Assembly (NCBI RefSeq): GCF_030272615.1
Contig: NC_081411.1
Coordinates: 825,710,397-825,774,396, forward strand
Reading direction: 5' to 3'
DNA length: 64,000 nucleotides
Origin: Cryptomeria japonica
Taxonomy: Eukaryota; Streptophyta; Pinopsida; Cupressales; Cupressaceae
Shown here: positions 34,772 through 45,240 of the stretch, in pieces
Layout of the letters: every line of letters starts with the position of its first letter
Numbering within the stretch: the stretch's first letter is position 1
The notes under the pieces: generated by a model
Database searches by the model: none
What the model saw: the letters and a program-made list of their open reading frames with translations, nothing else
Told to the model about the DNA's origin: nothing
Program-made: the position numbers and the translations under genes

Positions 34772-36633
34772 CTATGATGAACTCCCTCCCTCGGAGCCAC
34801 CTGGCCTCGACAGAGTTTGAGCCCTAGAAGGACCCGCCCCAGGATCATCCCTCATATCCCCTCTATCTGGTGGTGGTGGAGGACCCATAACCCCACCGTT
34901 GGACGCTTGTCTCCTCTAGCTCCCTCCCATAGCTGTCGCTATCCGCGATGGTCTGCGGAAGCTCCTCGCTCGCTGCTCTGGTGGCACTGCCCCGTAATAT
35001 AGGTCTCGCCAGTAACCTATCTCCTCCCTTGCCCGTAGAACTTAGGCATATCCAGCCCCTATATCCTCTGTTGCTTGCCTCCCAACCCTCAGCGCTATCT
35101 CAGCCTTAGTATAGCGCTGGATAGCCTGATCCCGCTCATGCTCTGTCTCCTTCAGTCTCCTCCTGAGCCTAGCTGTCTCCCTCTCCAGGTCCTGAATCTC
35201 ATCTGCCTGTCCCTAGCAGATCTCCCTCAGCTCAAGCAACTCATCCTCCTCCTCCTCGACCCCCCGTGCCTTTGCCTGTGGCTCCCCCTGTACTGGTGCT
35301 TGTGCCTGTACCTGTACCTGCCTCTATCCCTGTCCCTGCACCTGTCTAGGACCCTGTGTTGTTGGCACCTGTAGTGGAAATCCACCGCGACCCCTCACCA
35401 CCCGAGTCTATCTCTCCTCCCCACCCTCTCTCCATGGAGCCACCCTCCTCTCTCCAACTACACCCCACCTCCTCCGTCGACCTCTCCCCCCACCATCTCC
35501 ATCTATCGCCTCCCCTGGGTCTGTTAGTCGTGGGAATGGATGCTCAGCCCAATGCACCGTGTACTCTACATCCATGCTTGCATCCTCAATATCTGGCCAC
35601 ATATCCCATGGCATCGGCACCATCTCTACTAGCTGCGTCACGACCTGATCATACAACAATAATGGCCCAAAGTGTGCTTGATCTCTGACTATCCGAGCAT
35701 ACATCCCGGAACCCCATGGCATTCGCTGAATACGACCAAACTGCCTGCATACCTTGTCAATCAGCTATCTCTCCAATACATAGGGCGTCCGCCCAATCAG
35801 ATATCTGCTCCGAAAAGTATAAGGTAGATCCACTGCGTCCTCCTCCCACTATTCACACCCAAGGTACGATCTCCATATCACAGTGTCGATCTCATCCAAG
35901 ACTCGACGTCAATGCTCCAACCTGCCAATCTGTGGCTATGAGGTAATCATATCATACAGATGAACAAAACTGCGTCCATGGCCCCTGCCCCTGAAGTGTA
36001 TCGGTCGGGTAACTGGTAGATGCTCATAGGCCCATACCTGCAGCAATGTGACTCTGCAACCCAATCCTATGGATCCATGATATATAAACTGATGCAGCTC
36101 ATAATACAAGTGTGCCAGCACACATGGTCCCCAAGCATATCTGGTGTGCTATGTAACCAGTGTCTCCAAGGTGCTCCCACAGCCAACCCTCATGTCACCC
36201 TATTTGGACACAGGAACCCACTGATCACTCCTCCTAGCACTACTGGTAGTGCCAGTCCTGTCGCTGTCATCGTGTCCCATGCCACCTATCCAGCTCTCAT
36301 CTCTAGTCTAGGATCCTAAAACACTCGTCTCGGGGCCTCCCTATCTCCCTCTCAATCATAAAGAATTAGCTCCCCATCGATAGGTACCCGCAGAATCCTG
36401 TAAACATCCTCCAAGGTGACTGTCATCTCACCCATCGGCAAATGGAAAGTGCACGTCTCTAAGTGCCATCTCTCAGCTAGCGCAGTCAGCAACCCCATGT
36501 TTGCCCGAAACTCAGGCACATACATAATATATCGTAGGCCCATACCCTCAGTGGCAGCTCTGTCCTCGAATGTCAACTCTGGGTGCAATCTCTGAGTCGA
36601 TAGGAATCTCTCTCGCGACTTGAGCATAGGCAA
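34772..36633 (-). pseudogene. antisense plant mobile domain (PMD) gene with coiled-coil tail, degenerate
   Basis: Reading the minus strand from 36633, the N-terminal part contains LAERWHLETCTFHLPMGEMT and LEDVYRILRVPIDGE, the signature of the plant mobile domain, a family of plant proteins also found in transposons. A shift and stops follow. Then LAHLYYELHQF and TLLQVWAYEHLPVTRP (36121-35990) match the next PMD block, and a third block ends CRQFGRIQRMPWG (about 35750-35705). Beyond a low-complexity Arg/Gly stretch comes a helix-rich tail, DEIQDLERETARLRRRLK and so on (about 35210-35090), likely a coiled coil, and a Pro/Gly/Ser-rich end terminating at TAG 34772-34774. Full length would be about 620 residues. 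It lies antisense to gag-pol, so it would need its own promoter. Gypsy B keeps both ends, which shows the gene is part of the family. Confidence 0.75.
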
Positions 36634-36667
36634 ATACTCTTGTAGTCAAGAAAATCAATCATGTCAG

Positions 36668-36912
36668 TCATAGTGGCATTCATTATTCATCACAAAATGC
36701 TACTTTTTATCTAAGTGCGTATGGTACTCTATCCTAGTAACACTCACTGTTCATCTCAAAGTACTACGTGTTTTGCACTCCCTGTTCATCACAAAGTGCT
36801 GCTCACATTTGCACTCACTGTTCATCACAAAGTGCTGCTCATATTTTGGTACTCCCTATTCATCAGAAAGTACTATGTCTTGGTACTCATTGTTCATCAC
36901 AAAGTGCCTTGA
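36668..36912 (+). repeat. gypsy A 3' tandem repeat, about 38-44 bp units
   Basis: Six or so units share the core CACTCACTGTTCATCACAAA followed by GTGCTGCTCA or GTACTATGT. Gypsy B has the same array at 53330-53545. Arrays near the 3' end are a known habit of Tat-lineage elements. Confidence 0.85.
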
Positions 36913-37117
36913 TCTAACCTATCCTAGGGCCTCTGCTTGAGTGAATCCTCTTGAGTAGTTTCTTAATTGGCAATGTATGTTCTATCACAGAAATGTCAAT
37001 CCTAGCTCTATCTGCTATCCTAGTCTTCCCTAGAGGACTTGCTTGAGTGTATCCTATCAGCAGCTTATCCAATCGACAGTGTATGTTCATCACAGAACTA
37101 TCGATTTGACCTTGAAG

Positions 37118-37336
37118 ACATAAACGCGCTTAAAGACTGCATAAATGCGCCTGCTCTGCACAGACGTGCCTGAAATACACAGACGTGCCTATGCTCTGCA
37201 CAGACACGCCTGTCCTGCACAAATGTGCCCACATTTCACAAACGCGCTTGAATAACGCAGATGCGATCGCATTTGGCACCGACGCTTTTCCTAGCATAGA
37301 CGCACCTGACACCTACATAGACGTGCCTACACGTTT
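37118..37336 (+). repeat. array 3: inverted copies of the array 1/2 unit
   Basis: About eleven 18-21-bp units share the core CACAGACGYGCCTG, the reverse complement of the array 1/2 core. The 14-mer ACACAGACGTGCCT at 37177-37190 is the exact complement of 25059-25072 in array 2. Gypsy B has only about 60 unrelated bases here. Confidence 0.8.
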
Positions 37337-37709
37337 TTGGACATTTTTTACATTTCCTAAACATGCATTTATTGCGCTACCTATGATGCATTAATGACAA
37401 CAATTATTATGACAAAGTACAAGGAGGTTTTGTAGTACTTACCGGCTCTCCTCCATCTGCTGGCCTCTGAAATCGATGAATACGATCAAATCTATGAACC
37501 AATGCCATCACTACTGACTGTTGCTACTCTATTTTCGCTCTGTACTCTGATCTCTTGGATGTGTGGATGACAATTAGGATTTATTCCCCTTGTGGTCTAT
37601 TTTATAGACTACCCTAGCCCTAGCCCTCGTCTCCCGAGTCAGTATTCTTTATCCCGTGACTCTGTCACTCTATCTTATCTAGTCAGTCCATTCTAGCCTT
37701 TCTTTCTTA

Positions 37710-37758
37710 TCGAGAGATTGTTTGCGATCTTTTCAAACATTTTCATCCAATCTCTCGA
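37710..37758 (+). other. conserved hairpin before the polypurine tract
   Basis: TCGAGAGATTG (37710-37720) pairs perfectly with CAATCTCTCGA (37748-37758) across a 27-base loop. Stem and spacing are identical in gypsy B (54134-54182), although loop bases differ. Confidence 0.75.
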
Positions 37759-37843
37759 GGGGGCATATCATTCCCATCTTGGGGCAACTTTGTATCAGTT
37801 CATATTATCTTATTTGAAACAACGCGACAAGTTGCATTGTCTC

Positions 37844-37857
37844 AAAGAGGGGGAAAA
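37844..37857 (+). other. gypsy A polypurine tract
   Basis: AAAGAGGGGGAAAA lies immediately before the 3' LTR and is the expected plus-strand primer. Gypsy B (AAAGAGGAGCAAAA) and element C (AAAGAGGGGCAAAA) have near-identical tracts. Confidence 0.9.
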
Positions 37858-38635
37858 TGTAGACACCTAAACTTGTCCAGTCTAATTAAATAAATATTTT
37901 TATTTATTTAATTATTTTAGCCTAATTCATCTATTAATTAAATAAATCTTTATTTATTTAATTAATTCATTTATCCTCTTGTAGCCTTATTTCTCATTTA
38001 AATAAATACATTTATTTATTTAAATTATCCTTTTCCTAAATTAAATAAATATCTTATTTATTAATTGATCCCACTTCCTCTATTAATTAAATAAATCTTT
38101 ATTTATTTAATTAATTCATTAACCTTTTCTACCCATGACACATGTCATTCATCTCTTAATTCATACACTACCTACCCTTTCATTATTTTATTATTTTATT
38201 TACCTACCTTCTAATCATAGCCAACCTGTTTTACATCTCTCAATCTTATCCCTCCATTTCTTATGGTGTCTTCTATATAAGGAGATGCTTCCTTCATTAT
38301 CTAACCCTAACTATTTGGCTAATTCAATTATGCATTTGACTACACTACACTTTTCATATGAGATCCTACTTGCAACCACATTCCGTTCTTTGTTGAGCTC
38401 TTGTGCATATAAAATCTAAGAGCAAATATATCAAACAAGGTCAATGGAGATAGGAAGAATGGAGATCCAAACCCTATTGGACATGTGATGGTATCTTTGT
38501 GATTTCATTTGATTTGCATTGTCTTAGGTAATCTTCATATGTTATGGTGGATTTTTGTTGATTGTTAGGCTAGGGTTTTGTGGTTGAATTCATTTAGTCT
38601 TTCAACATTGTTGTTATCCATTTTCACCATATACA
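37858..38635 (+). repeat. gypsy A 3' LTR (778 bp)
   Basis: Starts TGTAGACACC and ends CATATACA. It keeps the roughly 80-bp segment missing from the 5' LTR and has an intact TATATAA at 38274. The flank CATAG follows. Confidence 0.9.
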
Positions 38636-38640
38636 CATAG

Positions 38641-38897
38641 AGATTTGGTTGTGATTGGGTACCTCATCAAGCCTTGTTGTCGGGACCCAAATTTGCCTTC
38701 TTCTTGTAGTTGCGTCTTGTTTTCCTACATTTAGTGTTTTTAGCTACTCCCTAAGTTCTTATTCATTCCCTCTTTGAATGATAATCTTTTTCTTCAAGAG
38801 TCTTTTTTGTGTTTTGTCTCCAATCTTCTCTTGTGATAGGTATTTTGCTTGCAGATGCTCTTGGAATCTCAAAAGTTGTACTTTCTCAACTTCTTCA
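38641..38897 (+). repeat. copia 3' remnant and truncated 3' LTR
   Basis: 38641-38757 is copia sequence displaced by gypsy A. From about 38756 it switches to the last 140 bp of the copia LTR, ending TTCTTCA. The first 200 bp of the LTR and the polypurine tract are absent, so a deletion joined the 3' untranslated part to the middle of the LTR. Seven transitions and one indel separate it from the 5' copy. Confidence 0.8.
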
Positions 38898-39606
38898 GTA
38901 ATGATGCTAAAATATAGGATGCAAGGGATCTTTATTGCTCCAAAATGAGGGGTAATAATAGGAATTCCAAGGCCAAGGTTGAGGTGGCAAAAATTGATGA
39001 TCCAGATTTGATCTAAAGATACCAAGGACTAAGATTGGGGAAGTGGGAGAAGAGGTTGGAGGAAGGGACACTTGTCATCTTTGTGGTGACAAGTGTTAAG
39101 GAACCTTTCTCATGAGAGGGCAAGTGTCCAAGGGAGGAGACATGTGGCAAAAGTGCCATGTGTCTCAAGGGGAGAATATCCAACCCATAAGAGGTTAGGA
39201 TGTGCAAGATAGGATAGGGTTAGTTAAACTCATAATTAGATAGAATGGGTTAGGTTAGAGAGTGGTGAGGTTAGGTGCTTAGAAGTTAGGAGCCATGTGC
39301 TCATATTTGAATTTAGAAATTCAAATATTAAGAAAAGATAATTAATTTCAACAAATCATGATTTAATTTGTTGTAACTAATTATGAGATTAGAAGAGTGA
39401 ATTAAAATGTGAGGAGGATTAAATTAATTAATCAAAAGGGAATTATTGAAATGAACTTAATGAATAAATCCTTATATTTATTTATAAGTAGACTAAATGG
39501 GGAAAGTAATCAAATTATTTGCAAATTCAATTAATTGGGAAGGGTTATTAATTAAATAACTACATATTTTTTTAATTATCTTCAGACCATTTTTTAGGTG
39601 TATACA
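38898..39606 (-). repeat. element C 3' LTR, inner part
   Basis: Begins with the second GTAAT copy of the copia target duplication, then matches 58550-59261 at roughly 92% by eye (for example GATGCTAAAAT, GGAGGAGACATGTGGCAAAA). It ends at GGTGTATACA. Confidence 0.85.
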
Positions 39607-39620
39607 TTTTGCCCCTCTTT
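39607..39620 (-). other. element C polypurine tract
   Basis: On the minus strand AAAGAGGGGCAAAA abuts the LTR start TGTATACACC. This fixes the element's orientation and links it to gypsy A and B. Confidence 0.85.
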
Positions 39621-39657
39621 GAATCAATGTGTGATGACACGTTGGTTCAAAGAAAAA

Positions 39658-41408
39658 TCATGATTTGATGCGGATATGATTTCGATATGATGCCTCAGAT
39701 GTTGACTGATAGATTATGATGTGAGGATGCCTCCCGCAGTGTTTTGAAGTGGATGATGTGTCAGTTGTAGGACCCAGCAAAGTAACTTTGGCTTTGCTTC
39801 TTGTGATAACATGAGCATGTTCTTGTTGTTTCTCTTTGACCACAATCACATTAACCATGTTATCATGAGTATGAACATAGTTCACTTTTGCTTTACCCTT
39901 GCCATTTTGCATTTTTTATTATTCACCCTTCTCATAATTAGGAAGTGGAGTTTTGAAAGTTGTGTGCTATTTTTTTGTCTTATGCCCATCCACAATTATT
40001 ACGCCATTGTCAATAAAATCTTGGATGACACGTTTTAACCGCTGACAATCATCTATTTGGTGTCTTTTGTTTCGATAAAAGTCACAATGATGGTTGTCGT
40101 TCAACCAAGCAGGTTTTACCTTGGGTTCAAAGTTTCTTGCTTCTGGCAAGGTAATCAACTTGTTTGCAAGAAGTGTCTTTAGTGCTGACCCAAGTGGTTC
40201 ACCAATGTTGGTAAATTTCTCATGAAAGAAATTATTGAAAGATGATTTTTATTTATTGCCATCTTGTTGAATCGATATTGTGTAACTTGATAAATTGAAA
40301 ATCGGTTGATTTGGTTTCACATTATTATTATCCACTATCCCATCATTGATGATGTTTTGATTTTTGTTCCAAAACTTGGGCTTATCATTGTTGTTATTAT
40401 TAGTAGTGTTGTTGGGAGGAGGATTAACTCCTTTGTATATCTTCAACTGTCCTTTCTTTATCATAGCTTCTTCAATCCTGATTTTATTATCAATCATATT
40501 TTCAAAACTTGGATGACATTGCATTTTTAGGTTATAACTCATTTGTTCGTTTAGATTGTCAATGAATCTGTCCATCTTTTCATATTCTAGCACCGTACGA
40601 GGATATTGGGCAGCTAATCATCTCCACCTTTGTAGAAACATCATGAAAGGTTATCCACTCTTTTACTTGGTGTGACACAAGTCTAGCTTTGTGATCTCAT
40701 GTTGTATGTTATACACACATTGTGAAACAAACTTGTCCACCAATTCGGCAAATGATCTAATTCCAGGTGGAAGTTTTGAGACCCATTCCATAGCTTGTCC
40801 ACTTAAGCTCTTTGGAAATAACCTCATTAAGTATGTTTTCTCATGTGCGAATTCCATGCTCATCGTCCAAAATTATCTTATATGATCTTGGGGATCAGTT
40901 CGTCCATTATATTTGTCATATCTAGGAGTTTCACAATTTGGAGGAAAAGGTATCATGTTGAGACTTTTGTCAAATGGATAAGGACAAATTTTCTGAAGTG
41001 AATACTTCTTAGTAGTTCCCCTTTATATGTCTTGAATTTGCATTTGAAGAGTTTGTATCTACTGTGTGAGAGCTAGGAGAGGATCATCGACATGATTTCT
41101 CCTTGTATCATCATGAGTTCTTGTGTGATCATGATCTCTTCTTGTATCATCATGATTCCTTCTTGTGTCATCATTAGTTTTTCGTGTGTCTTCATGAGTT
41201 CTTGTGAAGTATTTTTCTTTCTTACCCTCCACTAATTTTTTCATGGATTTTTCAAATTTAGGATCTTGTTGGATTTCTTTGATGTGTTGGTTAGTTATCT
41301 CTTCTTGTATTTCATTTCCTTGTGGCATTTCCTCATGATCTTCTGCCATTTCAAGTGTTTCTATTTCCGTTTGATCTTTCGTCTCTGAGCCCTGGTTAAA
41401 ACGGGCAT
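39658..41408 (-). pseudogene. element C Gag, degenerate, with no pol after it
   Basis: The minus-strand start at 41408 gives MPVLTRAQRRKIKRK, resembling the start of gypsy A Gag. A stop and a shift follow. From 41349 onward a single frame runs to 39658 with several stops. It contains an Asp-Thr-Arg-rich repeat (41089-41210), CPYPFDKS, YLMRLFPKSLSGQAMEWVSK (near 40840), and a zinc knuckle CDFYRNKRHQIDDC near 40090, all homologous to gypsy A Gag. After the knuckle about 130 residues remain before the polypurine tract. There is no protease, RT or integrase, so C was non-autonomous. Confidence 0.82.
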
Positions 41409-41957
41409 ACGTGCGTGTTCTGAATGTTTTGCGAGGTTTAAATCTTCTATAATGTGTCTTAATAAGTGATCAATTGTTGAGGTAAATATGACGGATTGAT
41501 AAGATACGAAATGGTCATTCAAGTATTTGCGAGTTTGCAAGTTTTTCGATCTTAGTTTAGAGTGCAAATTTTGTGATTTTTTATATGACCAAGTTCAATT
41601 GGAATGATATATCCTATGATAGAGAACGAGGTTAATCTGATCAAGCATTGTAGTTTCATGATAAAGGATCATAGATCCTGATGAGAAACTATGTTTGAAT
41701 GATCAATTTATCAAAAAGAAGTGATAATGCACTTTGAGATATTAGATCTTGAACTTGTTGGAGATGAATACTTGAGAACCTTAGTGCATCAAGACTAGGT
41801 ATATGCTCACTGTGGCATATCAGGACTGATTAGGAAAGTACGACATATCTGAAAAGGCATACGAAAACATAGGTTTCTATACTGATGAGAATAGAGTCTC
41901 GTATGACAAAAGATTGTGATCCAGATGACAATTTAGTGACTGACAGACGATAAAAGG

Positions 41958-42170
41958 GAAGACTCGTACGACAGTTTAGGGTGAACCAGACGATAATTAT
42001 CAGAGACCAAAATGACAAAATGGAAGACTCATATGATAGTTTAGGGTGAACCAGGCGATAATTCTCAGAGACCAGAATGACAAACTAGAAGACTCGTATG
42101 ACAGTTTACGGTGAACCAAACGATAATTCTCAGAGACCAAAACAACAAACTGGAAGACTTGTACGACACA
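41958..42170. repeat. 65-bp tandem repeat in the element C leader
   Basis: Units start with GAAGACTCRTAYGAYAGTTT at 41958, 42023 and 42088, and a partial one at 42153, exactly 65 bp apart. A more diverged unit precedes them (41890-41957). Confidence 0.9.
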
Positions 42171-43325
42171 GGACTGGACAGGGGTGAGTTTCTAGCAAGA
42201 ATAGAGTTTTTGACCAATGAGTTTTGATGTTTTGATTATTTTCTCCAGTTTCAATATTTCAACTTTAGTTTCAAGGGTAAAAACACAACAAACAGGCCAT
42301 ATGCAAAGTGACCTCAAGCACATCACACTAAGCCTAAGGAAGTTGGCTGAGAGAGAAAACCTTTGCTTGCAAGCTTAGGTACACACCCAATAGCTAATCA
42401 AAATATAGTCATTGAGTCTCACGCAATGGATTCTCAATGTCATATTAGCCAACTCCAAACACTAATGGGGGCATGATATGGCAAGTATCTTAGGAGAGTT
42501 ACTATCTCTCTTGCACAAAGATTATCCCCCTTTCAGAGGTGAATCGGATAGCTTCTATCTTAAAGTTCTTAATAAGGAATTTCATTCGAAATTACCCCTT
42601 GAAGTCGTGCAAGCACGATAGAGGCCTATAGCCAGACAAGGTATCGAAACAAGATGTAGTCATGCTAGCGTGATTGAAACCTCGAACCCCTACAAAATGC
42701 CTGATATGAGAGATCTCAAAGAGAAAACTCAAATAACTCCGTCCTCCGAGACTTTAATCCTGAGAGGCCTATTTATTATAGTAAGTCGAAATGCTTAGGT
42801 CTAGTTGTACTCACTTGGGTCGTTCTCACAGGGTGATTACTTTTTCCCACTATGACAGGCTCACTAAAGGAACACAAATCTCAAACTCTAAAAGCTTAAA
42901 GGGTCTGGATTTTTTATTGTCTATATAGACAAGAGCATACTCTCCTACCTTTTTGTAGTGTCATAAATTGTACACCCTTGCTAGGGTGGTACAATTCCAC
43001 ACTCAGCTTAGCACCCACCTTAGTGTGTTTGCATCTTGCATTGTAATTTCCCTTTAAGCATTTAATTAATTAATTTAATTAAATCTAAAGTCTTATTTCA
43101 TCACTTCATACATCATAAAATTGGGCCCTTTACCCTAAGTGTGCCCCTTTTTATTTTATTTTATTCTTCCAATAAATAATTTAATCATAGACCCTAATTA
43201 TGTCCTATTTCGACTTTTAAGGCCCAATTTCGCATATCAAAACATATTGAAATCAGCTGTAACTTTGGGATTTTCTCTAATATAATCATATCTAACAACC
43301 TTGAAAATTTGGTGAAAATTTGGTT

Positions 43326-43378
43326 GGACCATGTGCATAAATGCACATGGTCCCCATCTTTTTTCCCGAAATTTCGGG
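43326..43378. other. two adjacent palindromes
   Basis: 43326-43353 is a perfect inverted repeat, GGACCATGTGCAT / ATGCACATGGTCC, with a 2-base loop. Twelve bases later comes the perfect 14-mer CCCGAAATTTCGGG (43365-43378). They lie about 65 bp from the gypsy B insertion. Confidence 0.9.
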
Positions 43379-43444
43379 AGCATAATCATATGATATTGAT
43401 GCTCTACAAAATGGGACTTGTTAGACAAAAACCTGTGGTGGTAT

Positions 43445-44239
43445 TGTAGACACCTAAAATTCTCCAATCTAATTAAATAAATATCTTTATTTATTTAATT
43501 ACTTTAGCCTAATTCATCTATTAATTAAATAAATTCTTATTTATTTAATTAATTCATTTATCCTCTTCTAGCCTTATTTCTCATTTAGATAAATACATTT
43601 ATTTATTTAAATTTTCCTTTTTCTAAATTAAATAAATATCTTATTTATTTAATTATCCCACTTCTTCTCTTAATTAAATAAATCTTTATTTATTTAATTA
43701 ATTCATTAACCTTTTCTACCCATGACACAAGTCATTCATCTCTTAATTCATACACTACCTACCCCTTTCATTATTTTATTATTTCTTTTACCTACCCTCT
43801 AATCATAGCCGACCTCCTTTTACACCTCTCAATCTTATCCCTCCATTTCATATAGTCTCTTCTATATAAGGAGATGCTTCCTTCATTATCAAACCCCCCC
43901 GTTGACTACTTGACTAAACTACGCTTTTGAACATAGGCGATCCTACTTGCAACCACATTTCGTTCTTTGTTGAGCTCTTGTGCACATAAAATCTGAGAGC
44001 AAATATATCAAGCAAGATCAATGGAGATAGGAAGAATAGAGATCCAACCCCTATTGGACATGTGATGGTATAATCTTTGTGATTTCATTTGATTTGCATT
44101 GTCTTAGGTAATCTTCATATGTTATGGTGGATCTGTTTTGTTGTTAGGCTAGGGTTTTGTGGTTAGGCTAGGGTTTTGTGGTTGAATTCATTTAACCTTT
44201 CAATATCGTTATTATTATTATCCATTTTCACCATAAACA
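43445..44239 (+). repeat. gypsy B 5' LTR (795 bp)
   Basis: TGTAGACACC...CATAAACA, with the same five U3 palindromes and TATATAA at 43863. A GGTTAGGCTAGGGTTTTGT segment is duplicated near 44142-44180, which accounts for its extra length over the 3' copy. Confidence 0.9.
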
Positions 44240-44242
44240 TTT

Positions 44243-44260
44243 TGGCACGCCCGATGGGAC
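44243..44260 (+). other. gypsy B primer-binding site
   Basis: TGGCACGCCCGATGGGAC, three bases after the LTR, one base different from gypsy A. Confidence 0.7.
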
Positions 44261-44393
44261 ATGGATTTTTGTTAGATCTATGTTTTTTGTAGATTTTTCT
44301 AACCCTATATTGCTGTTTTGTAAAACAATTTGGAGAATAACCTTGTGCAGCTAGGGTTTTGGACACAAAATCAAGATCTTGGAGAGATTTGAT

Positions 44394-45240
44394 CATATCT
44401 CACAAATGGCTTGGAAATTTTGCACCAAATTTTTTTTGCAAGTTGAAGAAAGCATTAGGAGCTCTCAATACAAAATTCAAAATTTTTGGAGCACATTTTC
44501 ATTTTCTATGAATTTTTTATGATTTTTCATAAAAAATTAATTTTGAGAGCAAATGAGAGAATTTTTTAGATTTTTTTACATTTTTTGAAATATATCATAA
44601 TTATACATAGGATATGTTCTTTTTTATTTTAATCGTGATGCAAAATATTTCCCTAAAAATCAGATCTTTAAAAATTAGGTTGTTTCCTTATTTTGATCAG
44701 ATCTCATAAACGACTTTGAATTTTTGTATAAAATTTTTTGTGTAGGTCAGGAAAAGTATCAAAAAGATTAAGTAAAAATTTCAGATTTTTTGGATCAAAT
44801 TTTCATTTTATATGAAGTTTTTATGGTTTTTCATAAAAAATTAATTTTGAGAGCAAATTAGTGAATTTTTCAGATTTTATTACATTTTTAAAAATATCTC
44901 AGAATTATACACAGGATCTATTTTTTGTGATTTTAAATTTGATGCAAAATCATTCCTCAAAAATCAAATCTTTGAAAATTAGGGTTTTGCATTATTTTAC
45001 TCATATCTCACAAAATGTTTGGATTTGTTGCAAAAAAAATTTTATGCAGGATTGGAAGACCATCAGGACTCTCCAGTAAAAATTTCAGATTTTTTGGATC
45101 GATTTTGCATTTTATATGAATTTTTTATTATTTTTCATAAAAAATTAATTTTTGGAGCAAATTAACAAATTTTTTGGATTTTCTTACATTTATGGAAATC
45201 TCTTGAAATTTTACAGGTGGTCTTTTTTTATGATGAATCG
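44394..45240 (+). repeat. 304-bp tandem repeat in the gypsy B leader
   Basis: Units start with CATATCTCACAAA or CAGATCTCATAAA at 44394, 44698 and 45002, exactly 304 bp apart. The third is cut short. Each contains TTTTTCATAAAAAATTAATTTT. The block occupies the position of array 1 in gypsy A, with no similarity to it. Confidence 0.88.

Larger units (their letters stand above)
22601..38635 (+). mobile_element. gypsy A: 16.0-kb Ty3/gypsy (Tat-like) element with antisense PMD gene
   Basis: LTRs at 22601-23298 and 37858-38635, both TGTAGACACC...CATATACA, are flanked by CATGG and CATAG (one mismatch). Between them lie a primer site, a 2.2-kb leader with two short-unit arrays, one gag-pol frame, a long post-integrase region, an antisense plant-mobile-domain gene, 3' tandem repeats, a third array, a conserved hairpin and a polypurine tract. 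RT before integrase makes it Ty3/gypsy. A second, archaeal-type RNase H after the usual one is typical of the Tat lineage (Ogre, Retand), as are great length and tandem repeats near the 3' end. Eleven in-frame stops and a changed RT active site make this copy inactive. Confidence 0.9.
17089..38897 (+). mobile_element. Ty1-copia retrotransposon, split by gypsy A
   Basis: It is bounded by a 340-bp 5' LTR (17089-17428) and a truncated 3' LTR ending at 38897, flanked by perfect 5-bp duplications GTAAT (17084-17088 and 38898-38902). Removing gypsy A (22601-38635 plus one duplication) leaves about 5.8 kb, a normal copia size. Order: LTR, tRNA-iMet-type primer site, 1.07-kb leader, gag, protease, integrase, RT, RNase H, remnant 3' LTR. 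Domain order with integrase before RT is diagnostic of Ty1-copia. The coding region is dead. The roughly 5% LTR difference consists almost only of transitions. Confidence 0.9.
41409..43444 (-). other. element C leader, part next to gag
   Basis: Non-coding. Contains the 65-bp tandem repeat at 41958-42170 and two palindromes at 43326-43378. Ends at the gypsy B insertion (target GGTAT). Confidence 0.65.

Noticed and set aside
35075-35688. Plus-strand Pro/Leu/Ser-rich frames
   Set aside because: They are the complement of the antisense PMD gene's low-complexity and coiled-coil part; the minus strand carries the recognisable domain.
38135-38419. 94-codon frame in the gypsy A 3' LTR
   Set aside because: LTR sequence; the same stretch in other LTRs is interrupted.
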